DNA from: Acidobacteriaceae bacterium
Lineage (GTDB): Bacteria > Acidobacteriota > Terriglobia > Terriglobales > Acidobacteriaceae
DNA: 41,106 nucleotides
Direction of reading: 5' to 3'
Assembly (NCBI GenBank): GCA_025361625.1
Contig: JANYKL010000003.1
Span: 1-41,106 of the forward strand
In this document: in pieces, positions 8,150 to 16,621 of the stretch
Position numbering within the stretch: position 1 is the first letter of the stretch
How the letters are laid out: each line of letters starts with the position of its first letter
Notes under the pieces: generated by a model
Database searches by the model: none
Told to the model about the DNA's origin: nothing
The model's input: only the letters and a program-made list of their open reading frames with translations
Translations under genes and position numbers: made by a program

Positions 8150-10654
8150 TCAAGCCTTCGCGACTTCGGCGGCCGACGGTTCTGAGCCTTCGAAGGGGCG
8201 CTCGTAATCGCATTCTTTATTCGGACAAGCGATGACGACGCCGTCTTTGCGAATGCGTTCTACAAGATACTCGTGTCCGCAGGTTGGGCATTTGTCTGCA
8301 ATGGGCTTGGCCGCCGAAGTGAATTTGCACTTTGGATAATTGGAGCATCCATAGAACGTATTCCCCTTGCGCGCTCGCTTTTCAACCAACTCTCCATCTT
8401 TGCAATCCGGGCATTTCACGCCGATGAAATTTTGCTTCACGTACTTACATTCGGGGTAGCCGCTGCACGACGTAAACTCGCCGAATCTGCCATGCCGAAG
8501 AATTAAATTGCGTTTGCACAGCGGGCAAGTTTCATCGAGTGGAATGTCTGGAATTTTCTTTCCCTGATCAAGCCGACGCGTCGTCTTGCAATCCGGATAA
8601 CCAGTACAAGCCATGAACTGACCAAAGCGCCCACGCTTCAGCACCATCACCCGCCCGCAGTTTTCGCAATATTCTTCCTGCGCGGTCTCCTGGACATCTG
8701 CGGTGTCGAGATCAGGCAGATTAATGGGGTTCTCTTTCGTGAACTTACAGGTATCCGGATTCTCCTTATCGTAGGTGCTGCATGCGTAAAACGAGCCATG
8801 CTTTCCCCACTTGATCACGAGAGGCGAGGCGCACAGTTCGCACTTCTCGTCCGTGGGCTTCTCCATACGCTTGATGTTCTCCATGTGCTTCTCCGCGTAT
8901 CGGAGGTCTTTAGAGAATTTCTTATAGAAGTCGGTCAGCGCACCGTTGCCCGTCTGCTTGCCCTCTTCAATTTCGTCGAGGTCTTCTTCAAGACGTGCGG
9001 TGTACTGGAAATCGAAAATGTCTTTAAAGTTTTCAACCAGCAGATCGGTTACAACCAGGCCAATTTCGGTCGGTACGAACTTGCCGCCAATCTTTTGCGC
9101 GTACTGTCTCTCCTGAATCGTGCTCAGAATGGTGGCGTACGTTGACGGCCGTCCAATGCCGCGCTCTTCAAGCTCTTTCACTAGCGAAGCTTCGTTGAAC
9201 CGTGGAGGCGGTTCGGTGAAATGCTGCTCTGGAAGCAAGGACTTGAGGGTTAATTTCTCCCCAGCCTCAAGCGGCGGAAGCTTGTGCTTCAGCTCTTCGT
9301 CTTCCTCGTCTTTGTTCTCTTTCGACTCCTCGTAAACCTTGAGGAAGCCGTCAAACTTCATCACCGATCCGGTGACGCGGAACCAGAATACGTCGCTGCC
9401 CACCTTCGCGTCGATGTCGACCGAAGTCTGATCGAATACAGCCGGAGTCATCTGCGAAGCAATGAATCGCTGCCAGATAAGCTTGTAAACTTTAAATTCA
9501 TCCTCCTGTAAATATTGCTTCATCTGATCGGGATGCCGCCCCGGCGACGTGGGACGGATAGCTTCGTGGGCCGCCTGTGCTTCCTTCTTCTCCTTATAAG
9601 TGTTCGGGGAATCGGGCAGATAAGGCGCACCATATGATTCCGAGATGTACTCGCGAACTTCGGTGAGCGCCTCGGGGGCGACCCGCGTGGAGTCGGTTCG
9701 CATGTAAGTAATGAGGCCGACTAACCCTTCGTCACCAAGCTCGATACCTTCATAAAGGCGCTGCGCGATCATCATGGTGCGCTTGACGCTGAAGCGCAAT
9801 TTGCGCGAGGAATCCTGCTGCAGTTTGCTGGTTGTGAATGGAGGCGTCGCATTGCGGCGGCGTTCTTTCTTCTCCGCCGAACGAACCACCCAGTCAGCGT
9901 TTTCAAGCGAGAGGCGAATCTGCTCAGCCTGTTCGCCGTTTGTGACCTCAATTTTCTCTTCGCCCTTACCCAGGAACCGCGCGTCAAACGCCGGAGGCTT
10001 CGAAGCTGCCAGATTTGCGTCGATCGTCCAATATTCTTTTTTATTAAAGGCTTTAATTTCGCGTTCGCGATCGACAATCAGCCGCAGTGCGACAGTCTGC
10101 ACACGCCCGGCAGAAAGACCACGGCGAACCTTATCCCATAAAAGAGGAGAGACCTGATATCCCACCAGGCGGTCGAGTACACGCCTGGTCTGCTGCGCGT
10201 CGACAAGATTCCGATCAATATCCCGCGGATGATCAAATGCCGCCTTCACAGCACGCTGGGTAATTTCATTAAAAGTAACGCGGCGAATGCGGGCGCCATC
10301 CCCAATATCGTCTGTCTTCTTTATCTTCTTGCCCTTCTTTTTCTTGGTAGAGTCTTCTCCAAGCTCATCGGCAAGATGTGCGGCAATGGCTTCGCCTTCG
10401 CGGTCCGGATCAGGCGCGAGATAAATGTGATCAGCAGATAGCGCGAGCTTCTTCAGCCTTGCGAGCACCTTCTCTTTGCCGGGAATAACGATGTACTCCG
10501 TCTCGAAGTCGTTCTCGAGATCGACTCCCAGGCTGCTCTTGGGCAAATCTTTCACGTGGCCATAGGAGGCATCGACCGTGAAATCCTTCCCCAGATACTT
10601 CTGGATAGTTTTCGCCTTGGCCGGCGATTCGACAATGACAAGCTCTCTGGACAA
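8150..10654 (-). CDS. topA: DNA topoisomerase I (type IA)
   Basis: This is an 834-residue protein relaxing negative supercoils through a covalent tyrosine intermediate. The Toprim domain opens 'LVIVESPAKAKTIQKYLG' and carries the metal motif 'PDPDREGEA'. The catalytic tyrosine is Y317 in 'LITYMRTDSTRV'. The C-terminus carries a run of five C4 zinc-ribbon-like modules (from 'CELCASPLVIKWGKHGSFYAC' to 'CPTCGHEYL...CPNKEC'), more than the three in E. coli TopA. The start is TTG 10654, supported by GAGG 5 nt upstream. dprA lies upstream on the same strand (176-nt gap), the common dprA-topA arrangement. Confidence 0.97.
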   Translation of the reverse strand: MSRELVIVESPAKAKTIQKYLGKDFTVDASYGHVKDLPKSSLGVDLENDFETEYIVIPGKEKVLARLKKLALSADHIYLAPDPDREGEAIAAHLADELGEDSTKKKKGKKIKKTDDIGDGARIRRVTFNEITQRAVKAAFDHPRDIDRNLVDAQQTRRVLDRLVGYQVSPLLWDKVRRGLSAGRVQTVALRLIVDREREIKAFNKKEYWTIDANLAASKPPAFDARFLGKGEEKIEVTNGEQAEQIRLSLENADWVVRSAEKKERRRNATPPFTTSKLQQDSSRKLRFSVKRTMMIAQRLYEGIELGDEGLVGLITYMRTDSTRVAPEALTEVREYISESYGAPYLPDSPNTYKEKKEAQAAHEAIRPTSPGRHPDQMKQYLQEDEFKVYKLIWQRFIASQMTPAVFDQTSVDIDAKVGSDVFWFRVTGSVMKFDGFLKVYEESKENKDEEDEELKHKLPPLEAGEKLTLKSLLPEQHFTEPPPRFNEASLVKELEERGIGRPSTYATILSTIQERQYAQKIGGKFVPTEIGLVVTDLLVENFKDIFDFQYTARLEEDLDEIEEGKQTGNGALTDFYKKFSKDLRYAEKHMENIKRMEKPTDEKCELCASPLVIKWGKHGSFYACSTYDKENPDTCKFTKENPINLPDLDTADVQETAQEEYCENCGRVMVLKRGRFGQFMACTGYPDCKTTRRLDQGKKIPDIPLDETCPLCKRNLILRHGRFGEFTSCSGYPECKYVKQNFIGVKCPDCKDGELVEKRARKGNTFYGCSNYPKCKFTSAAKPIADKCPTCGHEYLVERIRKDGVVIACPNKECDYERPFEGSEPSAAEVAKA

Positions 10655-10830
10655 TGTTTCCTCTGATTTGTGTGATTGGAATTGAAGCTAGCACGAACTA
10701 GCGGATTGCAACAACTGGGCGGATCAGCCTTTAGCGGTTTTCACCTGCCAGGTTTCGGTTCAAGCTCTCACTTTCTGCATCGAGTCGGCAAAGCTCCGCC
10801 ACTCAATGGAGCTGATAGCTAAGAGCGCGC

Positions 10831-12021
10831 TCAAAAGCCCTTCACAAAATTCTTACCTGGCAGCTGCCGTATTTTCCCGCTTAGTTCCAGCTCAAAGAGC
10901 GCCGCGAAGATCTCTGAGGATGACATTTCATTCTCCAGCGCTTCCACCAGTTCATCGATGTGGGTGGATTCATCGGCTTTCAGCAACCTGAGGATCTTGC
11001 TCTCGTGGGGCGACCGTACTTCATCCGGGAATAGAGATGCGGTCTCAGGCTCGGAGGATTCAACCTGCCAAGAGCCAAGCTCAAGCTGCACGTCGGTTGG
11101 GAGCTCTTCCCAGACGTCCTCCCAGGTGGCCACCAGCTTCGCTCCCTGCTTGATCAAAGTGTTTGGGCCCCACGAGCCTTTGTTGGTCACATTGCCGGGA
11201 ACCGCATAGACATCTCGGTTTTGCTCAAGCGCGCATCGCGATGTAATTCGCGTGCCACTGTATTCCGCGGCTTCAACGACTAGAACGCCCGAAGAAATGC
11301 CACTGATGATGCGGTTGCGGATGGGAAAGTTCTGCGGAGCCGGCGACGTACCCACCGGAAACTCGCTGATGAGCGCTCCTCCAAGGGCGAGCATTTGCTC
11401 GGTGAGACGAGTATTCTCTTTCGGATACATCACGTCGATGCCAGTGCCCAATACCGCGACCGTCTTACCTTTGGCCGCCACCGCTCCGCGATGGGATAAC
11501 GTATCGATGCCGCGCGCCAACCCACTGAAGATAACCAGCCCGCGTGCGGCAAGATCGGTCGCCAAGCGTTCCGCCATGCCGCTCCCGTAGAGGGTTGGGT
11601 GACGGGTCCCGACCATCGCGATGCCCGCCTGCGAGAGCACGTCGACGCTGCCTTTCACGAACAAAATAGCGGGCGGGTCATAGATTTGTTTGAGCCGCGC
11701 TGGATATTCCGGATCACTCAAGCAAATAATTCTGGCGCGCGCTTCGCGTGCTCTTTCCAATTCCTGATGCGCCAGTTCCATGGATTTTCCGGTGGCAAGC
11801 GATTGCGCAGAAACCGCTCGCATTCCCGTGGCCTCGAGTTCGGTGAGTGTCGCCCGAAAGACGTTCTCCGGGCTGCCGAAATGCTCAATCAACTTGCGGA
11901 TGCGAGTGACGCCCAACCCCTCCGTGAGCGACAGCGCAAGCCAATATGAAGCGGCTTTCGAGGGTGCGGCCAAGGAGATCGGCGCAGGGGGTTCGGTCTC
12001 GATTTCGTGTTTGGTGAGCAT
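10831..12021 (-). CDS. dprA: DNA-processing protein DprA/Smf
   Basis: This is a 396-residue protein. It has an N-terminal SAM/helix-hairpin-like region ('GLGVTRIRKLIEHFGSPENV'), a central Rossmann DprA domain ('AMVGTRHPTLYGSGMAERLA', 'GLVIFSGLARGIDTLSH', 'FPIRNRIISGISSGVLVVEA', 'DVYAVPGNV') and a C-terminal winged helix (about 330-396). DprA binds incoming single-stranded DNA and loads RecA during natural transformation. The lysine/arginine positions of the ssDNA pocket (G-x-R, R-N-R-I) are kept. ATG 12021 is 77 nt from the divergent mqnA start; no strong ribosome-binding site is seen. Confidence 0.93.
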   Translation of the reverse strand: MLTKHEIETEPPAPISLAAPSKAASYWLALSLTEGLGVTRIRKLIEHFGSPENVFRATLTELEATGMRAVSAQSLATGKSMELAHQELERAREARARIICLSDPEYPARLKQIYDPPAILFVKGSVDVLSQAGIAMVGTRHPTLYGSGMAERLATDLAARGLVIFSGLARGIDTLSHRGAVAAKGKTVAVLGTGIDVMYPKENTRLTEQMLALGGALISEFPVGTSPAPQNFPIRNRIISGISSGVLVVEAAEYSGTRITSRCALEQNRDVYAVPGNVTNKGSWGPNTLIKQGAKLVATWEDVWEELPTDVQLELGSWQVESSEPETASLFPDEVRSPHESKILRLLKADESTHIDELVEALENEMSSSEIFAALFELELSGKIRQLPGKNFVKGF

Positions 12022-12098
12022 CGACGGCGACTCTAGACTTCGTGCGAAACCCTGTCAAGGACGACGCTCACCGAGCCTTTGGTAGAATCTGTAAATAG

Positions 12099-12935
12099 AT
12101 GAGCCGTCTGAAGATTGCTGCCATTTCTTATTTGAATACGGCTCCTCTTCTTTGGGACTTCGACCGCTCCCCACCCTCTTCCGACTTCGAAATCTCCTAC
12201 ATGCTGCCTGCAGAGTGCGCTGAGGCTTTGCGCTCGGGCACAGCCGACATAGGTATCGTCCCCGCCGCGTCCTATGCCACAATTTCAGATCTCCTCATCG
12301 TTCCCGACGTGGCCATCGCGGCGCGGCGCGCAGTGCGCTCAATCCTGCTAGTCAGCCGCCCACCTGATAGCAACGTTTCTAAGGAGCAGCATCTGGCGCG
12401 GATGCGCAGCGTCGCGCTCGACACGTCGTCCATGACTTCCGCGGCGCTAACAAAAATTCTCTTCGCAAAGTGGTTGGGAGGAGCGCGCGACTATAAGCCA
12501 ATGGCTCCGAATCTCGACGTTATGTTGGCGAACTGTGATGCCGCGCTTCTCATAGGCGACCCCGCTCTTCAAGTCGACAGGTCCCGCTATTTCACTCTTG
12601 ATCTGGCTGAAGAGTGGAACGTTTGTACGGGCAAGCCAGTAGTCTTTGCGTTTTGGGCGATCCGCAGGCAGGCTTTGTCGGGACGAGATCGCGTCACCAT
12701 TACAAACACTTTTAAGGGTTCGCGCCACCGCGGGCTATTACCGAAGAACCTGGAACTGATCGCGGAAGATTGGGCTGATCGGCTCGCTATCCCCATTAAC
12801 GATGTGCGAACTTATCTCACCTGCAACATCCACTATTACTTAGACTCGCCCTGCCTCGAGGGGCTGGATCTGTTCTATCGATACGCCGCAGAAATTGGCG
12901 CTCTTCCGAGGGCCCCGGAGCTGGAGTTTCTGTAG
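12099..12935 (+). CDS. mqnA: Chorismate dehydratase (futalosine menaquinone pathway)
   Basis: This is a 278-residue MqnA/MqnD-fold protein. 'AAISYLNTAPLLWDF' at the N-terminus and 'GTADIGIVPAASYA' are MqnA signatures; 'DAALLIGDPALQV' and 'EEWNVCTGKPVVFAFWAIR' follow. MqnA dehydrates chorismate to 3-[(1-carboxyvinyl)oxy]benzoate, the first step of the futalosine route. ATG 12099 has no obvious Shine-Dalgarno sequence and lies 77 nt from the divergent dprA start, so translation may begin near the transcript 5' end. mqnC is 0.85 kb downstream on the same strand, after a VTT-family gene. Confidence 0.92.
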   Translation: MSRLKIAAISYLNTAPLLWDFDRSPPSSDFEISYMLPAECAEALRSGTADIGIVPAASYATISDLLIVPDVAIAARRAVRSILLVSRPPDSNVSKEQHLARMRSVALDTSSMTSAALTKILFAKWLGGARDYKPMAPNLDVMLANCDAALLIGDPALQVDRSRYFTLDLAEEWNVCTGKPVVFAFWAIRRQALSGRDRVTITNTFKGSRHRGLLPKNLELIAEDWADRLAIPINDVRTYLTCNIHYYLDSPCLEGLDLFYRYAAEIGALPRAPELEFL

Positions 12936-13009
12936 TCCAATGGCATAGTGACAACCCCTCACGTGATTTCTCAATCCTATTGCAACTTGCAGCTGGAAAA
13001 CCTACTCTA

Positions 13010-13681
13010 ATGCTGAGAATGCATTTCTCAGCCATCCTCATGCTCGCTTCGAAGAACGGAGCCATGCACTGGCTGATCAGCTTAGGGGGACTTGGCTTAG
13101 TTCTCGTCGGCCTCGCTGACAATTCTCTTATTCCTCTGCCCGGCAGCAACGATGTGGCAACCGTTGTGCTTGCCGCGCATCACCGGCAACCCTGGTTTTA
13201 TTACTCAGCAATGGCCACCGTGGGCGCGGTGATTGGTGGATACCTCACCTACCGGATGGCGCGCAAAGGCGGCAAGGAAGCAGTCAACAAAAAGTTTTCG
13301 CAGAAAAAAGCCAAGCGTTTTTATGCCATTTTTGAACGCTGGGGATTCGCCTCTGTCGCCATCCCAGCCATTCTTCCGCCACCATTTCCTATCGTTCCGA
13401 TCCTGATTGTCGCCGGAGCCATGCAGTACCCGACCAAAAAATTCATCGGGGCTCTGACTTTGGGCCGCGGAATCCGCTATGCCATCCTTGGGTATCTTGG
13501 AGCTCACTACGGATCTAGTATTTTAAAATTTTTCGGGAAGTACTACTGGCCAGTGCTTATTACCCTTGTCGCACTATCGGTCATCACCGGACTTTATGGC
13601 GTGTTCGAATACAAGCGTCGGCAGAAAGCCGAAGGATCAACCGCTCCAGAACCCGGACCAGTCCGTCGACAGCCGGCCTGA
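13010..13681 (+). CDS. VTT (SNARE-associated/DedA-like) membrane protein
   Basis: This is a membrane protein of about 220 residues. Hydrophobic segments occur at 'WLISLGGLGLVLVGLADNS', 'YYSAMATVGAVIGGYLTYRM', 'ASVAIPAILPPPFPIVPILI' and 'YYWPVLITLVALSVITGLYG'. The motif 'SLIPLPGSNDVATVVLA' and the Pro-rich re-entrant stretch are typical of VTT/YqaA-type DedA relatives, a family linked to lipid scrambling or flipping. The start is uncertain: ATGs at 13010, 13019, 13040 and 13064 are all in frame and none has a clear ribosome-binding site. 13064 gives a start right before the first membrane segment; a TTG at 12980 is less likely. It lies between mqnA and mqnC without an evident pathway link. Confidence 0.75.
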   Translation: MLRMHFSAILMLASKNGAMHWLISLGGLGLVLVGLADNSLIPLPGSNDVATVVLAAHHRQPWFYYSAMATVGAVIGGYLTYRMARKGGKEAVNKKFSQKKAKRFYAIFERWGFASVAIPAILPPPFPIVPILIVAGAMQYPTKKFIGALTLGRGIRYAILGYLGAHYGSSILKFFGKYYWPVLITLVALSVITGLYGVFEYKRRQKAEGSTAPEPGPVRRQPA

Positions 13682-13784
13682 CGCGCCGACAAAGCCCCGC
13701 ACGCTACGATCCCTTTTTTCGATTCGCGCCAACCGCGTTCTGCGGATAAAATAATTTGACGCGAAACAAAGCGACGGAGCACCG

Positions 13785-14831
13785 ATGTCCTTATCTAAGC
13801 CGCAAGCGCTGGAGATGTTCAATTCCGATGACCTCATCGGAATTGGGATGGAAGCGGACGCAGTACGCCGCCAGAAGCATCCCGAAGGTACGGTGACGTA
13901 CATCATCGACCGCAACATCAACTACACAAATTTCTGCACGGAATATTGCACTTTCTGCGCTTTCTACCGTCCGCTCAAAGGCCCCGCCGCTAAAGAGGGA
14001 TACATTCTTGACCTCGAAACCATCTACGAGAAAATTCGCGAGACTGTCGAACTAGGGGGAACCGGAGTTTTGATGCAGGGAGGCCTGCATCCCGATCTGA
14101 AGATCGAATGGCATGAAAAGATGTTGAGCGGCATCAAGAAGCGCTTCCCAAAAATTCATCTGCATTGCTACTCCGCGTCTGAAATTTTAGCTATTGCAGA
14201 GTACAGCGCCCTCAGCCTCCGCGAGACGATCGCGCGATTACGCGATGCCGGGCTCGATTCAATTCCCGGCGGCGGAGCCGAAATTCTCGACGACGAAGTT
14301 CGCTACAAGATCGCGCGCCTCAAGTGCCTCACTGCGGACTGGCTTGAAGTCCATCGCACCGCGCACCAGCTCGGCATGCGCACCACTGCGACAATGATGT
14401 TTGGCGTGGGCGAATCCGTCAAACATCGCGTCAACCATTTTCAAGCCCTCTATGATCTTCAGGAAGAGACGGGCGGCTTCACTGCCTTCATCCCCTGGAG
14501 CTTTCAACCTCAGCACACCGCTCTCGGCGGCCGTAAGTGGGATGAGGCGACGGCGGTTGAATACTTGAAAGTGCTGGCGATCTCACGCCTCTATCTCTCT
14601 AACTTTCTCAACGTCCAATCGAGTTGGGTGACGCAAGGCTTGAAAGTCTGCCAGATGGGCCTGCGTTTTGGGGGCAATGACGTTGGCTCGGTGATGCTCG
14701 AAGAAAACGTCGTCCGCGCGGCCGGAGTCACGAATTGCACAACCGAAGAGGAATTGCGCCGCATCATACGGGATGCGGGTTTCCGTCCGGCGCAGCGCGA
14801 CACGCTCTATCGGCAATTTTTCCTCAATTAA
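13785..14831 (+). CDS. mqnC: Cyclic dehypoxanthinyl futalosine synthase (radical SAM)
   Basis: This is a 348-residue radical SAM enzyme. The cluster-binding motif CTEYCTFC is at residues 51-58 (C51, C55, C58). 'GVLMQGGLHPDLKIEW', 'DSIPGGGAEILDDEV' and 'TATMMFGVGES' follow; the 'IPGGGAEIL' stretch favours MqnC over the related MqnE. The enzyme cyclises dehypoxanthine futalosine in menaquinone synthesis. ATG 13785 is preceded by GGAG with 5-nt spacing. The product feeds MqnD (5649-6497). The next gene starts 11 nt after the stop, so they may be coupled. Confidence 0.93.
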   Translation: MSLSKPQALEMFNSDDLIGIGMEADAVRRQKHPEGTVTYIIDRNINYTNFCTEYCTFCAFYRPLKGPAAKEGYILDLETIYEKIRETVELGGTGVLMQGGLHPDLKIEWHEKMLSGIKKRFPKIHLHCYSASEILAIAEYSALSLRETIARLRDAGLDSIPGGGAEILDDEVRYKIARLKCLTADWLEVHRTAHQLGMRTTATMMFGVGESVKHRVNHFQALYDLQEETGGFTAFIPWSFQPQHTALGGRKWDEATAVEYLKVLAISRLYLSNFLNVQSSWVTQGLKVCQMGLRFGGNDVGSVMLEENVVRAAGVTNCTTEEELRRIIRDAGFRPAQRDTLYRQFFLN

Positions 14832-14842
14832 ACTGGGCTTTC

Positions 14843-16543
14843 ATGCTCCGTCCTTTCCTTGTCTTAATTTTCATCCTCGGCGTACCTCTTTTTTTCTCCG
14901 CGCAGACTGCTGGCCCAAACAGAAATGCTTCAACTTCTTCGATTGCCGGGGCGGTTGTGAAAGAACCGGGCAGTGAGCCGATCAAAAAAGTAGTGCTGCA
15001 AATCATTGCCGAAGATCTGAAAGCTGGCGGCAGTTATACGGCCTCCACCGACGCCGAAGGACATTTTCGGGTCGAGGATGTCAGACCGGGCCGCTATCGG
15101 ATTTTTCTCGAGCGTAGCGGCTATGTCGCAGTGAATGAACACGGAAGCAAATCTGAAGTCACTGTGCTTAGCATTCGACCTGGGGAATCCGTCGAAAGCT
15201 TCGTCTTGCGGATGCAACCCACAGCCGTAATCAGTGGGCGCGTCACGGATGAAGATGGTGACCCAATGGCCGAGGTGCACATCGTCGCGCTGCGCGAACG
15301 GCCAGGAAAGATGAAGCCCGAGAGTGCAGGTAGCGCGGCCACGAACGATCTCGGAGAATATCGTCTTGCCGCCCTGGCGGCCGGAAAATATGTCATCCTC
15401 GCGGCGCCGCCTCCGGACTTTCGCGATTACGAAAAGCCCATTCAACCTGCCCTGTCGAGCGATTCAACGGATGCTGCTCGGTCAGAGATGAGATATTTGC
15501 CAACGTATTACCCAGGCACGTTCAACGCAACGCAAGCCTCCGTGATCTCTTTAAAAGCCGGCGACGAGATGCCCGTAAATCTGACCTTAACTCCGTCGCG
15601 AACTTTTCGTATTCGCGGGCTTGTCACGGGTCTATCAGTGAACGACAAGTCCACGGTAGAAGTACGATCGAAATCTACAGACTCCATCCACGCGGCGCCC
15701 GACGTCAGCCGCGATGGTCGGTTCGAAGTGCGAGGGGTCGCGCCAGGGTCGTACTCGGTTATTGCAACCCTGGGATCGGAATCACGTCCGCTGACTGCTC
15801 GAGAAGACGTGTCGGTGATTGCCGGAGACATCGACGGAGTAAGGCTCACTCCATCCCCAGCGTTTACTTTGTCAGGACATCTTCGCGTCGAAGGCAAAGC
15901 GGACGCCAACGTCTCAGGATTTGCTGTCAGTCTATTTGCTGTCAATCTACTACCGGCGAAAGCTTCCGAGAATTCATCTTTATTTCAGGAGCAAGACGTC
16001 TTCGGAACAAATGCAGCTGTCGACCCGCGAGGAAATTTCGAATGGACAGGCGTCACTCCCGGCGAATATAAGGTGCAACTTTTTGGAGGCGATCACGCCA
16101 GCGGCTATTTCCTGAAATCAGCGATGATCGGCAGCTCCGACATTGCAACCGGATTCACCGCAAGCGGCCCCGCCTCGCTCGAGTTGCTGGTGAGCTATAA
16201 CGGCGGGTCGATTGAAGGGGCGGTCAGCGAGAAAGAAAGCGACTCGGACGGAAACCATCCGGCGGCAAACACGAGGGTGGTGGCCGTGCCCGAGGAGAAA
16301 TACCGCGGACTTCCGGACCGCTTCAGCGCGACCTTGACCGATCAGCACGGGCACTTCACACTCTCCGCGCTCGCACCCGGCACGTACACAGTCTTCGCGT
16401 GGCAAGATATTGACGAAAGTGTCTACCGTGACCCCGATTTTCTTAAGTCGCAAGAGGTGAATGGTGCAAACGTGCAAGTGGAGGAAAGTTCGCGCCGGCA
16501 GATTAACCTGCACCTCAGCCCCGTAGATGCGAAGTGGCGGTAG
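14843..16543 (+). CDS. Secreted protein with carboxypeptidase-regulatory-like repeats
   Basis: This is a 566-residue protein. ATG 14843 is chosen because it begins a clean signal peptide (MLRPFLVLIFILGVPLFFSA); the frame extends upstream into mqnC but that part is spurious. The mature protein contains several beta-sandwich modules of the carboxypeptidase-regulatory/Cna-B class. They are recognised by 'SIAGAVV...FRVEDVRPGRYRIFL', 'AVISGRVTDEDGDPMAEV...YRLAALAAGKYVILA', 'FEVRGVAPGSYSV', 'FEWTGVTPGEYKV' and 'FTLSALAPGTYTVFAW'. Such proteins are very common in Acidobacteriota, often as surface or TonB-associated binding proteins; no catalytic residues are seen. The start is 11 nt after the mqnC stop, suggesting read-through transcription rather than shared function. 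Confidence 0.8.
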   Translation: MLRPFLVLIFILGVPLFFSAQTAGPNRNASTSSIAGAVVKEPGSEPIKKVVLQIIAEDLKAGGSYTASTDAEGHFRVEDVRPGRYRIFLERSGYVAVNEHGSKSEVTVLSIRPGESVESFVLRMQPTAVISGRVTDEDGDPMAEVHIVALRERPGKMKPESAGSAATNDLGEYRLAALAAGKYVILAAPPPDFRDYEKPIQPALSSDSTDAARSEMRYLPTYYPGTFNATQASVISLKAGDEMPVNLTLTPSRTFRIRGLVTGLSVNDKSTVEVRSKSTDSIHAAPDVSRDGRFEVRGVAPGSYSVIATLGSESRPLTAREDVSVIAGDIDGVRLTPSPAFTLSGHLRVEGKADANVSGFAVSLFAVNLLPAKASENSSLFQEQDVFGTNAAVDPRGNFEWTGVTPGEYKVQLFGGDHASGYFLKSAMIGSSDIATGFTASGPASLELLVSYNGGSIEGAVSEKESDSDGNHPAANTRVVAVPEEKYRGLPDRFSATLTDQHGHFTLSALAPGTYTVFAWQDIDESVYRDPDFLKSQEVNGANVQVEESSRRQINLHLSPVDAKWR

Positions 16544-16621
16544 TCAGGCTCCGGTACAATGTTTGGTCGGATGCGATCTTATCTACATTTAAGTGAATGC
16601 ACTTGACTCTCAACTTTTGCA

